Shown here: one piece after another, positions 35,901 through 48,500 of the stretch
How the letters are laid out: each line of letters begins with the position of its first letter
How positions within the stretch are numbered: position 1 is the first letter of the stretch
DNA from: Sympetrum striolatum
Taxonomy: Eukaryota > Arthropoda > Insecta > Odonata > Libellulidae
Length of the DNA: 64,000 bases
Direction: 5' to 3'
Assembly: GCA_947579665.1 (NCBI GenBank)
Contig: OX388346.1
Span: 90,460,615-90,524,614 of the forward strand
Made by a program: the position numbers and the translations under genes
The notes under the pieces: model-generated
The model's input: the letters and a program-made list of their open reading frames with translations, nothing else
What the model was told of the DNA's origin: nothing
Databases searched by the model: none

Positions 35901-36803
35901 ATAGAAATGACCTTTTAGAAAGTATTCATTCACAATCTTTCGTTCATTAAATTTCCCCTACGAAACATCATTGATTTATTTAGTTTTATTTGACTTGTTT
36001 TTTTAATAAAATAAAAATTATAGGAAAAGGGTAGCCTCGTCAATGGGGTTAGTTAACGTATCTCCCTATATTTGGATAGTTTTTAAAAGTTAATTTTCCT
36101 CCGATACAATACACAAGGACCAGATACACAATGCAAATTATAATTTTCCCTAGGTTTTATTTCTGACGTTTTTACTATATTTATTAATCCCTTATTAATA
36201 ATTTTATTGATTTTCAGTTAATTTAAACCTATAATTAACAGTTAATGCAAACGTGTTTGTGTAATCGGTAACAATGAATTCCTCGGCAATACTTAAATAT
36301 TACAAAATAATAGTTCATCTTAAAAAGGAACTCTTGAAATTTAAACAGGCAATGTGGGCATCGCTCACGATGAGGGAAGTAGAAACTCCCAAAGGAGGAA
36401 GGCAAAAATGGGTTGAATAAGGACAAAAGAAGGTGCGATAGTTTTCGGGTCATGGGAAAGTCAAACGAAAGAAAGTTAAGCGTGTGCATGTCGTCAGGAG
36501 GGAAGAAAATTTTACTTAAAAAGTAAAAAGTTTTTGTGGACGAAATCTACTTTGAGAGAAGTTGTATTACTGAACATTTAGTTAACATACTGTAGACCCA
36601 AAATATAGATATTTAAGAAGTTATTTATAATGAATTATTATGATTTCGTGCTGTTCTACTTAATTATAACATTTACACGACGAAAGGTTGGATATAATAA
36701 AAGACTTATTAGTCTCAAACCAAATAAAATTCGCTTTATTATTATTACAGTAACCAATTGAGTTTAAAATTACTTGTTTAAAATATCTTCAAATTTTACT
36801 ACA
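32941..36803. other. Mostly unique non-coding stretch
   Basis: No gene recognised. At 33,080-33,350 a GC-richer patch contains a 62-codon frame without known domains. At about 35,630-35,710 degenerate AATCTTAAATAAAC-like phrases recur about every 17-18 bp. About 35,070-35,450 is GC-richer. Confidence 0.4.
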
Positions 36804-37342
36804 TAGGGGAGACTGGGGTAAAGTGGGCAAGACAAAATGTGTGTTTGGTTTACTTTTTATAGAAATACAATTTAAAAATACTAAACATGTTGTTTCGTTT
36901 GTGCAAAATCAATAACCATCAATATAACAACAATATATTCAAATATATTCGCGCAATTTCGGATTTTTTCAACTCTTGTAAAGTGGGCACTTTTCCCCAG
37001 TATGTAAGGTATATCAGAACGACCTTTAAGGGAGAAAGTTTTAATTAATTATAAACAATATTATTTTAAAAGAAATTAATCAGAGTTTCCAGCTATGTCA
37101 ATTTAAATATTGCATCAGGAATTAATGACAAAATAATGAGAATAAAACTAAACACTTACTTTAAATCAATGCTGGAAAAATCAGAAAATCTGTTGTAACT
37201 CAAACAATTTAGCAAACTGATCACTAGCACTATAACATAACACAAACAGCTTTCCTACAAGTTAGTTCAAAACCGTTTTTACCAAATTGCAGTAGTTTCC
37301 TGCAAGTATCAGGCCAATGACCACTTCACCCCAATCTTACCG
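36804..37342. mobile_element. Tigger/pogo-type MITE of about 540 bp
   Basis: The left end (after TA at 36804-36805) reads GGGGAGACTGGGGTAAAGTG with GGCA. The right end on the minus strand reads GGTAAGATTGGGGTGAAGTG with GTCA. The interior is AT-rich and non-coding. A further partial copy of the terminal motif, GTAAAGTGGGCACTTTTCCC, lies inside at 36978-36997. The G-rich TIR is of the kind seen in pogo/Tigger relatives and resembles that of the element at 1084-2398. The outermost right boundary and target duplication are blurred. Confidence 0.75.
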
Positions 37343-40300
37343 ACATCCGCGTACAGAATAATTCATTTAAAACATATTTATTGACCAAATTTAGTACGCA
37401 AAGTACTTATTCATGAGAGAAATAGTGGTTTGAAAATTAAAAGAATAGTAAGGCTATGATAAAAAACCATACTACAGCTCGGATGGCTTCTGATTAGTTG
37501 TACTGATGTCATCGGTTTACATTCCGCGAATACTATTAGGGTAATGAAACTGCAAATTGTAAATAGAAGAAGATGAAAAATACAAAGCAAAACGTGATGT
37601 CAAACCTGCGCATGAACAAGTCATAGAAGTTTATCTACCAAAATAGAAAATAGTAGTCAATCCCAGATAGAAAGGAACTTCATTGATAAGCCTATTAAAT
37701 TTATTGGCTTGAAATCAATAAAATGTTTACCGAATAAAAAGATAAAATGTGGAGAATTAAAGATATTTTAGGGATTACTGAGAGATTGGGAATAAGATAA
37801 TGAAGGGTAACTATTTATTTTACAATAAAAAGAAGATAACGATAAAGGAACGAAATAGACATCAAATTGTCAGAAAATTACATACTACGTTAAATAAAGT
37901 ACTGCATGCGTAGTTAATCAAATATATACTGCTAATACCTAAGATTATCGAATCAAGGATAAACGAATAACCGTGGTTAATGACGAGTGCACTGCAGTAA
38001 AACTTCGAATGTCTTTAAAAAAATACAATCTTCGAAAATGTCCAACTTTAAGTTCTCATGTTTTTCGGGAACGTACATGCACGCAAACTTTATACTTTAT
38101 TTACGAGACAGATTTAATATACATGTCGATGCGGCTGAATTAACACCGGAATATTACAATAAATTATTAATTAGAACTCAAGATTGCTGGAATTAATCCG
38201 GATTAACTTTGAGAGTAATGAATCCAGAATTGGAATGCCAATTTCAATGACCGTAGTGTAATGAAATCACTTAAATTATTTCCTCAAAGTTATCAAATGA
38301 AATAAACGAGAAGTGGATGAAATTATCAAGTGGAAATAATTTGAAAAACATTTTTAGAAATTTTCATGGCAAAGATTATCGACCATTATTTGAGAAACAT
38401 ACGGAATAGTAATAAGCAACAAGTAATTACAAGGCAAGAGAAATAAATTTTACTCCCGCTTCTCATAAAAGCTACTAAATTTTTTTTTAATTTAACCTGA
38501 AAATAATTCGCCGAGCCATACGGAAATAAACATAGCAAACGTTGAAGTGACTAAGAGTGAGAAACTGATTGTAGTCGATCCTATAAAATGGAGAAATTGA
38601 TAATATCTGAGTTCCTTCATTGAAAATCGCCCGAAAAGAGAAATAAATACATTTGATTGACATACATTGTAAAGCATAGATTCAAACACAAATGCGTCTT
38701 TAATGTTCGCATCATAAAATCAAAAATGGCAAAGATTATCGTATTTTGAGAAATAAAAGTTGCCAACGCAGTTGAATAGTTTTCGCAAGAATTCGACTTC
38801 AAAATTGGAGCTTCTTGAAAATATGGAATTAATTAACTTCTGTTTCATCTATTGTTCTGACGAAGTAGATCTCAGATATCCGTAAAAGACAAAGTAAATT
38901 GAGACATTAAGAATAAAAACTTCATTAGAAGTTCTCAAAAACAAAAATTTAATCGAATTGAATGTAGAGTCTACTTTGTATGCTGCATCAACAGGTTTCG
39001 TAAAATAATTTCACCGATTGATTTAGCTGTTCGTAATTCTGTTTATAATATGATAGTATCCAACCGAAGCTAGTGAAACGGAATTGTATTATTTTTCTAT
39101 AAACAAACTCAAAAATATAAAGTGCCAAGACAATTGCCAACTAGTAGTATTTCCATTGTCACCAGGAATATGATTTCAGCGTAAACAGCTCTTTCTTTTT
39201 TAATTATGAAAATATTTTCAAGCAGAGACTCGTCAATAGAAAACCTAATTAAAAATGTATTTATGATTTAAAGTGAGTAGTGCCATTAATTTTATTTCAA
39301 ATGAGACATACATTAGTTTCAAAGTTCATTTCACTCCAAATAATGCGTCCCTTCGTAAATTATTAAACGAGAAAATAAAGTTAAAAAGGCAAAAAAGGAA
39401 AAACATGCGGTAAATAGTGTGAATACCACACTGTGAAACTCGGGTGGTATGCGAGTATAACTCCTTTTAATGAAAAAAGCTGGTGCAATTATTCCAAAGG
39501 GATTGTTTTTAGAAGAGGGTCTTAAAGATGCGCCGACGGTATATCATTCGAGAGGGATATTGGCTCGGTGTTAAGCAATCCATTACATCTTCGATTCCCC
39601 AATCAAGAATCGATTCGGCCATAAATAAAACATGGAGCTCTAATGGAATAAACAGTCGCCTTTAAATGATGTGAGAGGGATTATCCCACGATGGAGATAC
39701 TCGACGTCAGATTTAATCCTTCGGGCCAAGGATAAAGTGGAAGAATTTATGCGATTCCGACGGAAAAAATCAGATATTAACTCGTTTATCTCCATTCTCC
39801 AAAAGCCGTTATTAACTGGAAGAATCCACAATTCTGTTACTTTTTTCCGGAAATTAAAAACCTTTCTGCGAATCAAAACCTTCTTCTTGAAAGAAAGAAT
39901 CTAACTCTGTCCAAATATATCTACTTTACTTCTAATCTATTATGTTGATTAAATATTTAATTTTAGTGTTTCCCGGTTTTAAAAGATCGGATGGGAAAAT
40001 ATCAGAGGTCCAGAGTGAACTCGATGCGTTTTACTAAGATGAGGTTTCATCCAAAGACGTTTCACGCAAAGAAGTTTAACCCTGAGGAGATTTCATCAGT
40101 CAGCAGTCTCCAGACATATTTTTACCCAAAGACAATAACCTAAATTACCCTAAACTCCCCAAACTGTTCGTCCAAAGGTTTTTTACCCAAGAGTTGCTTC
40201 ATCTGAGAGATACTCCATCTAAGGGCTATTTCATGTTCAATATTTTTTCAACTATTTTCGTCTCCTGGTTTAAAAACCACAGTTAATTTTACGATAAGTA

Positions 40301-40689
40301 GATTTTTTCCCCTTATTTGCTCTATAATTTACTGCACTATCTTGTTTATGCTTTAATCTTTCTTTAAGATACAATATTTTTCAATGTATCTTAGATTAAC
40401 CGACCGCATTACATGTCGAAGCATCCCTAGGGTGAATAGTGTTTGAGTCCAAACACCTTAAGAAGTACAGAGTAAGAGGAAAGTGTCAAAACTAAACTCA
40501 TTCAGTTTCTTTATAGAAAATTGAAGATACTTTCACAGTCCGCTTAATAATATGAACATTTTAACCACAGTATTTTTGTCATTGTGCATTCCATCTTTTA
40601 ACAGGATACGATCAATGCAGTATGAAAGTAACAAGTAGTCATTGATATATTTATCAGGTGTACAGATTATTTTCCGCATCTTCCCCTTG
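37343..40689. other. AT-rich non-coding stretch
   Basis: No gene recognised. It includes the degenerate minisatellite at 40045-40225. Confidence 0.45.
40045..40225 (+). repeat. Degenerate minisatellite, unit about 15-18 bp
   Basis: Variants of GTTTCATCCAAAGA recur (GTTTCATCCAAAGAC, GTTTCACGCAAAGAA, GTTTAACCCTGAGGA, ATTTCATCAGTCAGC, and later TTTTTACCCAAAGAC and TTTTTACCCAAGAGT). The phasing is loose and the copies are old. Confidence 0.5.
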
Positions 40690-40955
40690 TTAAAATCTCA
40701 AGCACGAGTACGATCCGTTACCAATTACCCGAAACGCGGAACTTCGCTTCGACGAGTGAGGGAACTCTTCTGCCCACGCACGAGGAAAACACGCACCCAG
40801 AGGAGCCACGGATCGTGAAGGCGTCTTTCACAGGCATTTCGGAGCGCTGTCATTAGAAGCGAGATCTCCCACGCGGGCGAATCTCAGAAGAGGTCTCAAT
40901 CTGGCGCGTGTATCGAGTCGAGAAATTCTCTCGCAGAAGGGGAAAAGATGGTCAG
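40690..40955 (+). other. Candidate first exon (5' UTR plus start codon) with splice donor
   Basis: This GC- and CpG-richer block ends in AAAAGATGGTCAG|GTGAGTGTGG. It has an ATG (40948-40950) in a favourable purine-rich context, two further coding bases after GTC, and a consensus 5' splice site at 40956-40961. Such an arrangement is typical of a first coding exon that leaves only a few codons before the first intron. No TATA box or clear TCAGT initiator was found upstream, and the next exon is not identified, so this could be coincidence. Confidence 0.25.
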
Positions 40956-43949
40956 GTGAGTGTGGGGGGTCTTCTTTCTTATTGGGGGGTGTGTCCGAGG
41001 GGGGAATCGGAATGAAAAAACGGAGATGCATTCAAACACGGAGTGGGCAAAAGTTGAGGGGTCAGAGGTCGATGGGTGAGGCCGGCAGCAAGACCCGCCC
41101 CAAAATATCGACCCGTCGAATGAGAGGATACACCGACGGAGTACGTCACTCGACTTGGAGTAACTGAAGAACGATCGCCTCTTCAACACTCCCCCTTAAA
41201 AGGGCTTCGAACAATTTCTCTCCTCTTTCGATCCTCCGACATCCTTTCATCCTCTGCTCCGGGAGACACAAAACCGTTTCGGGAGTCCAACAATTGGATG
41301 GGAAGAATGGATGTCGTTGCGAGAAGTTTGAAGTGGGATCCCTTCGGTCAAAGGATAACTCGGAAGGTTGATCCCGTTCCTCTCTCTTGATAATGATTTG
41401 GGAAATACGGTTTACTTTTCTATTCCCCTCCACAATAGAGTTAGACAAGATACACGAACGAAATCTCTAACTTAAGTGACAATTTCAAGAGTAGGAAAAA
41501 TCACGTGCACCATCGTGCAATACGTTTAGCATTGGAGCAACGAAACACGGATATTGACTGCTTCTGAGGAGGAGGATCGATGACACCGGCCTTGACTTCT
41601 TGATAGGACGCCGCGAGGACAGGCATTCTGAGAGAATTTCAGCTCCTCTTCTAGAAATTTCTAATGAAAGCGACGAAATAGTCACATTTAATGGTTACAC
41701 GTGATAGCACGACGAAACCGATCTTATCCCATCAAATTTGCGTAACAAAATAAAAGTAATAAGACAGCTAGCTAATCCAATATTATCTAATCAAGACAAC
41801 TTATTTTAAAGATGAGAGGTTAACATAAACTTAAGAGTCTAAATCTAAATCCTCCTGGGTCGATTTCTCGAGATTAAAAAATTCAGTGCAATTACTCAAA
41901 ACTAGTTTCATTATCAGATAAGAATAGTTAAGGCTAATAAAGCAGTCTCGATATTATATAGATTTTGAATTTGGAAATGGAGAAATGTTTAAATTCACTG
42001 AAATCACCTATAGTTTTTGAAGGAACGACAAGTTATCTCAATGTAAGAAAACTATCATTACTCTCTTAACTGGAGTACATATCCGTATTATTACTCCAAC
42101 TCTATCTTAATGTCATTTGAGTGTTAATCACAGATAAGAGAAGATTAGCAGATATGAGTAGAATTAGCAGATATTCACTTCAACCCAGGGGCAATTTTTG
42201 CAAGCTTTTAAGCTACCTTCAGCTTCACAGTATTCACAAAATGTTGAAGTTCATAACTAAAGGAATGTTAGCTTTTCCGTTACTTTATCCTAACTTCTTA
42301 TTTTTCGATTGATTTGATGTGAATATTTCTTTCCAGTATTGGAGAGAAATACTTTGCAAAGCACAATGTATATCTTTTTCTATCATCTGATACTTGAGGC
42401 CTTGGGATATCGAGTAAAAACCATTATTTAGGTTAAAGTTCGATCTTCGCTGGCTTTCCGGATATTGAGAAAGGAATGGAGAAATAGAACTGAAATAATA
42501 CGAATGCTTTACATCACCTGTTGTTGTCAACAGATTATTCCGTAATAAAAGAACGATGCTCGACTTGTTACCGTTTGGATTCGTCTCTTTCAGCCTCAAT
42601 TGACTCTTAAACTCAGCTCCATATTCCTCTCCGCTCCTTACTTTTAGCTGACCACCACGGCTTCCACCCGATTCTCCTTAAGAGATCGTAAACCTCAAAC
42701 CGATTTACTGCCAGATTTTATAACAAGGAAATTGAGGGAATCCCTGTGCGAAGGTAACAAAGCTCATTCACCCGAAAGAATCGCCTGCATTCAAAGCGAC
42801 AGGTAAAGTAAAATCACAATGAGGGATGATATAATGAGGAAGGAATTTCAAAAGAAATGCAGTGATAAAAAAATAGTCGATAATAATTCCGACAATTTAT
42901 TATATTATGAATACTGACTCTGTATCCTGCAAAGGAATTTAATTTTTTCATTATTTTGGGGCATCCCTCCATGAATTATAACCAAAACAATGATAGAGAT
43001 GAATAAGCTTTTAGAAATAGGATATGTACAGCATAATTTCGTGAAAATAACTTTTGGATGATCCAAACATTGGTTTATAAAATATAAATTTTGATTTTTG
43101 TATGTCTGTTACTACTTTAACAATTATTCATGAGTCAGTTTAAACAATAACGCTCATAAAGTTTAGACAGTCAGTCAGTTTAAACAATAATATAAAAACT
43201 AGTGTAATATAAACTATTATACATAAAAATTTCGTTATGTAATTAATCTTAATAAAATCTTTGAATACTAAAACTACTTATACTACTTATATAATTTTAC
43301 GAGAATTGACTCTCGAGTTCTCATTATTAGACTAAAAACTGTACATGCATCTGAAAAATAATTTACTTCATTAAAGTAAATAAAAATTTACGGCAGTTTT
43401 ACGTTTAGAAATGGAATTTGAGAATTCCGGAATTTATTTCTTATCATAATACTCACGAGAGAAAGGTGTAAAAGCAGACTAAAGCATCTAAAATATAAAA
43501 AAACACTATACCCGAATTTATAAGATAGTCTCCATTAAAATTCTCCGATCACCATCTTATTCATTTGCCTCTGGAGTTATATATTCTACTGAAAGCAGGC
43601 TTTTTAGGAGAACGTTAAACATACAACAGCAACGGGATACAGTTTAGGAAAGAATGTCGCGCCCCATTCCTGTAAATGGCGAAAGGCGACGCTCTTACAT
43701 AAAAGATGACCTTAGAGGACGACTCGCAAAGACTCCTAAAACCTGATCGCCTAATATTTCACTCAGATCTCTCCCAGAGCGATGAGTAAAGTGTGGATGA
43801 ATCGGAGGAGGTTAGTCACCTTATCGAACATTTCCACAGCATCGACCAATGCGCGAACTGCACAAATCCGAGCGATAAACTAGAGTCGTAATGCAGGAGG
43901 TCGTGGAAAGGATAGTTGGAAGCGGCCAAAACAATGGAATGGTGACATC
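40956..43949. other. GC-richer block followed by AT-rich non-coding DNA
   Basis: 40,960-41,690 remains GC-richer, with G-runs (41,0xx) and frames of 60-100 codons on the minus strand that show no known domain. From about 41,700 the sequence is ordinary AT-rich DNA. A 17-bp phrase GTCAGTTTAAACAATAA occurs twice, at 43134 and 43174. GC content rises again after about 43,640. Confidence 0.4.
43134..43190 (+). repeat. Direct repeat with 40-bp offset
   Basis: GTCAGTTTAAACAATAA at 43134-43150 is repeated exactly at 43174-43190. Confidence 0.9.
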
Positions 43950-43978
43950 CGATCGGCCCCGCTTAAACCGGCCGATCG
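43950..43978. repeat. Perfect 9-bp GC-rich inverted repeat
   Basis: CGATCGGCC (43950-43958) and GGCCGATCG (43970-43978) flank an 11-nt loop. Each arm contains the palindrome CGATCG. It lies in a GC-richer patch (about 43,640-44,130). Confidence 0.85.
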
Positions 43979-44865
43979 TTTTAAAGGCGGCATCGACCCT
44001 CCGTTAAATTGAATCGTATCGCCAAATGGGACAGTTTTCCAGTTCATTCGCCCCGTTCTCACTTTGTCTATCGGCGGCTTTGGCCATTTCAAAGACAACT
44101 GCGAAATGACGGAGAGAGTTTACCGGGTTTATCGCTTACGATTTCTCGATCCTGAATCCCAGAAAATCTGAAAAAATCAGTCATACAGCACAGATTTAAG
44201 CACAGTTAAGCATAAAACAATTTCTCATAGTTTTATGCCCTTAAAGATATTTCCAGATGGTCCGAAGTTAAAGTACTTGCAAATACATTTAGAACCAGCT
44301 AAAAAAAACAAGTTAAATATTGAAAACCTTATTTGAATAACGTATGTATTGATTGAAATATTAATACAATGTCCCAACAAAAAGCAAATATAAATACATG
44401 CATCAAAATGATGATGTTTTCCTATTCGATTTAAATCCCTAAAATTCACAATACTTCTACAAACATTCCTATCTTAAGGCATATCATTTATGCGTTCACT
44501 TTCATTGTTTAAACTTTTCGTGACTCCTTCCTTAAAGATCTTATTTGCCGCATACAAGAAATTATTCCTAGGTTCCTCACCATCTACGACAACATTCATG
44601 GCCACCATATTCTTCTTATTAATTATTTCCACTGCAAAGGAATAACATCTTTCTGAAACGATACTACGAAACTGAGATATTTAGTATAACTGTTTTTAAA
44701 AGTGCAGCTTATGCCATTACATGGGGTTTCCCACCAAGAATCTACCCCGGGGCCGCTGATGACAAACGCCCAACCCACTTGGCTATCTGGGTACCACAAT
44801 GAGCAACGTTTATCCTGTTTAAGGCCTTAAGGCGGAAGATAACTTCGGTAATGATATATTGCTAT
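43979..44865. other. Non-coding stretch before the tRNA-capped insertion
   Basis: No gene recognised. A moderately GC-rich segment at about 44,715-44,830 (ACCCCGGGGCCGCTG and neighbours) looks like part of some repeat but is not identified. Confidence 0.4.
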
Positions 44866-45037
44866 AACACTATTTAGGAGAAGTCCATCATAGCCCTCGG
44901 AAGTGAAGGGGAGATTGTTCTGCCGTGGTAGCTTAGTGGTTAGAGCAACCGACCGGCAATTGGGAGACCCGGGTTCGATCCCCGGCTATGGCAGACTTCT
45001 TCTCCTTCACTTCCATCTTGCAAACACTATTTAGGAG
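44866..45037 (+). mobile_element. tRNA-capped inverted-repeat element (SINE-like) with 15-bp target duplication
   Basis: AACACTATTTAGGAG occurs at 44866-44880 and again, identical, at 45023-45037, enclosing 142 bp. Inside, GGAAGTGAAGG (from 44899) is mirrored by CCTTCACTTCC (to 45014). This imperfect inverted repeat of about 26 bp also includes TCTGCC/GGCAGA. Its loop is a complete tRNA-like sequence. The long perfect target duplication is typical of LINE-driven retroposition. The inverted-repeat clamp around the tRNA is unusual for a SINE. No poly-A tail is seen. Confidence 0.75.
44922..44993 (+). tRNA. tRNA-like sequence, anticodon position GGC (probable pseudogene or SINE head)
   Basis: Cloverleaf by eye: acceptor GCCGTGG/CTATGGC with all seven positions paired, counting two G-U; D stem GCTT/GAGC; anticodon stem ACCGA/TTGGG with an A-G mismatch at its base; loop CCGGCAA; T arm CCGGG-TTCGATC-CCCGG; discriminator A. 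Position 33 is C rather than the near-universal U, which argues against a translating tRNA. The anticodon would read GGC (Ala). The A box (GTAGCTTAGTGG) and B box (GGTTCGATCC) are intact, so RNA polymerase III could transcribe it. No T-run terminator follows immediately. Confidence 0.55.
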
Positions 45038-45059
45038 GTTCATAACTCTATTTTGCGTA

Positions 45060-45515
45060 CGAATTCTACAAAAGCATTTCGTCCGCTTTCAAACACTACG
45101 ACATGATTTACCCGTGTCCCACCAACATTATATCCAAGCGGTTTACTAATGTTAACGGTAAAATTCTTAACTACTAGGATACTAGGGAAATACACGATCA
45201 CGGTTTTTTTTGGAAATATTAGCAGAATGGTCATTCCCTCAGATATTTCGAAGGTTCTAAAAATACCGGTAATTCGGAGAATCCTAATTAGAAGCATAAT
45301 AGGACTCGTGTCCCTAGCTTCATTACATCCTAGCAGTTTACTAGCATTCACTGTTGCAGTCTTAACTACTGGCGTATTAGAGAAATGTACGATCACGGGT
45401 ATTTTCGGAAATATCAGCAGAATGGCCTATTCGCTCAGATTTTCCGAAGGTTCTAAAAATACCGGTAATTCGGAGAACCCAAATTGGAAGCATAATAGGA
45501 CGTGGAATCGCTGAG
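45060..45515 (+). repeat. Tandem duplication, unit about 195 bp, about 2.3 copies
   Basis: AGCAGAATGG at 45221 recurs at 45416. CGTGTCCCACCAACATTATA at about 45112 matches CGTGTCCCTAGCTTCATTAC at about 45308. The phrase AAGGTTCTAAAAATACCGGT plus AATTCGGAGAA is identical in both units. A third unit starts (CGTGGAATCGC) and fades at about 45,500. A 121-codon frame spans the array only because of the duplication. It directly adjoins the tRNA-capped insertion. Confidence 0.85.
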
Positions 45516-48500
45516 GTAATCCCAGAGAAGGGAAATGAACACAAGGGGAAGAAATAAATAGCGCCACGGCACGTGGAGAAGGCAACTATAATCACAAACT
45601 ACCTTTTCCTTTCCGGAGGGTCCGGAGAACGGCTAAGAGAATCTTTCCATTTTGGAACAATGGTTGTTATGGGAGAGGTAAATTCGCGAGGAATTAAGGG
45701 ACAAAGAAAGTTTTACGACCTCTCGAAGCGCAAGGAATCCAGGCGCTGTCCAATGCATCACGTGAATCGAAGATTAAATTCGGAATTCTGCGCGATAATA
45801 TCGAGCATTGGAGCGAACCTGGAGTTTAGCCGAACAATTTATGTGGGCCTTGAAAGCGTGACCCGAGGATGATGGATGGCTTATCTTAGGCCGTCAAAAT
45901 AAATCCAATAAGCGTAGTCAACAGGCCGGATTGAGCTCTTTCATTTTAATCTAAAAAATCGACGTTTTCTATTTTAATCTATTTATAGGGTCACAAAATC
46001 TTCGAAATAGTAACGGTACATTTCGTGAAATTAATATATGAGTGTATATATATATTAGGGGTAGTGTCAGAGGGATGACGAAAAAATAAGACCTGTTGTA
46101 GTAGTTGTGTTCTAACATTGCTCGTAAATACAGAGAAGTTATTTCGAATTGTGAATCAGTAAGAGGGTTTCTAGTGGAAGGGATCGTGGGGAGAATTTAT
46201 TTATTTATTCTCAAAAACTACAAATAGGCACCAGGCCAAGTGGTAGCCATATCGTGGGGGGAAGTATCAAATATCAAGCATTCTTAAGAAAACAGGTAGA
46301 TAAAGACAAGTCAAAATAATTCCGTGGCAAAATCTGTATTGTATAATGATTGTATAGCGGTGCAGAAGAAAGGATTTCTACTTCAGCTGGTTTTGCTTCT
46401 TAAATGTACTCAAACAATGACAATCCATCGCGATAGAGGTTTACACGAATGAGAGTTGGAACATGCCGAAACAAAACAATTAATTGTAGGTAAGTTTCAA
46501 ATTTATTAATATTGTAAATTATACTCATAGAACATTTATTTGGTTTAATACGTTGATAGTTATTAAGAAATATTTTCGATGATAAATAACAAGAAAAATT
46601 AGGTTTATTTCATATAATATCATTTTATTTTGTTTCTCATTTTAAGATTAGAAAAGTAAAACAGAATTTTTTAATTTAAATTTTCATGTTGGTGACCTTA
46701 GTGTTTTTAAATTGTATGAGAAAGCATGGATTTATCACTCGTTCCAAGAAATGTTTGAGAAAACGGAACGCTAATTTTTATAGTACTTTAGGCAACAATT
46801 GTTACTATGAAAGATTGTTAAGTAAAAAATAAGGTAATCAGGCATGATGTGTAATAAACACAAAGATATAATTTCCAATATCCCTCAGTATTCATAAGTG
46901 ATTTATTCCGTAGCATAAAAGGAATGCAAGTGTATTACTTATCCTTCGCCCCGGGATAGCCAATGCATTGCCCATTATTCGGTAAGATTTATCGGTGTTC
47001 ACCCAGCAGAGTGATGAATACGGGTGACTAACTGAATGAAGGTGTAGCCGAGTCCGTTATAGTTAAGCCTAATATGGTGTTGTGGGAGTTGATGCGTTGT
47101 CCATTTGTCAACCAGAAGAATGAATGCTTCCCGGGAGGGATATATCTCTAAATGAGATGTAGCCCCATGGAATTTACTTTTTACTATTTATTTTATTACA
47201 AATTATTGTCATTATCTAATTGGCAACATGACTCGCTACATTTCCACATCCATCGGTATAATAAACTCTGATTCAATCATCACAAACCGACATCTATCAA
47301 TTGGACGTAATTTTTTATCGTTTCAGCAAAATTTAAAAAATACTCCCCTAAGTTTTCCAATCGTGTCAGCATGAAGAATTATCTCACATCTAATCACGAA
47401 GAGTAAAAACGATGACATCTTAACATTCTGAGATATAACAAGATTTGCACTTTTCCTTAGTGAAAAAAATGAGATTAGAACTTTCGGGTACTGAAAAAGT
47501 GAAGCAACCACGTCATCCAAGGTCAGTCTGTAAAGGCACTGGTAATGTTTTTTTCTGGCGGAGTTTCGTAGAATCATTTCCTAACACGAGAGATCTTCTT
47601 TCGAGGTCTTCTCACACTGTGTATTACATTCAAATGGAAACATTTTGTCATGAAAGTGATGCGTCGCTATTCACGTTCCCACAAAAAGATGCTGCAGACA
47701 GATGGATGAATCAACGAAAACGTACGTACTACAAATTTATGGTTTTCATCTCCTCTTTAAACAACATCATTACCCTTGAATACAACTAAAAACGATTCTT
47801 TCGTCACAACTGATTTATGCATTTCGGATCAATAAGTAGTTCCTTTTCACTACACTTTTTTTCCGCGTTTCCATAACCAATATCCTCTCCGTTTCTGGAT
47901 TTGGAGATATTTATCGAATCTTTCTTCGAGAGAATTGTGTATTTTTCTCTCGGCAAATGCGTACGCCGAAGAGGATTTGAGGTGGTGAAAGGATCCTTTA
48001 ACGGAAAACTTATTTTTTTTTTCGCGAGGACTAGCAAACAGGATGAGAGATGGGAGTTTTCGAAGATATATCCCGAAAATCGGTTCATTTGATATTTCCT
48101 AACACGAAATACGAAAGGAAAATGTATGAAAAACATCTACGGGATTATATATTCAAAAACACTAGGACTGCGCTTCTGAATGTATTTCCTCTAGTAAATA
48201 GTAAGATCATAAATTCATATCATACCATTACTCAAATGTGATTAAGTGTAAGTTCCGAAGCCTCAACCCATGTGTACCTGTAAATATGATGACATGTAGC
48301 TTATGATAAAATTATTTATATTAATTACACTACAAGTACTGTGAAAAATTTAGAGAAATAACAACTGGCTAGAATACTTGTATTGACTAATGTCACAAGC
48401 AGCTCAGACTTTGACCTCTATAGAGGAAAAGTGTAATGATTTCAATGTGGTGAATTGAAAAGTCTGTTAAATATGAGATATATATTAATTTAAAAAAGTG

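Noticed and set aside
44922..44993. A functional tRNA-Ala(GGC) gene
   Set aside because: C instead of U at position 33, a mismatch at the base of the anticodon stem, a target-site duplication around it and related relics elsewhere all point to a retroposed element.
45149..45514. 121-codon open frame (+)
   Set aside because: The frame is open only because a 195-bp unit, divisible by three, is duplicated. The repeats in the peptide mirror the DNA repeat.
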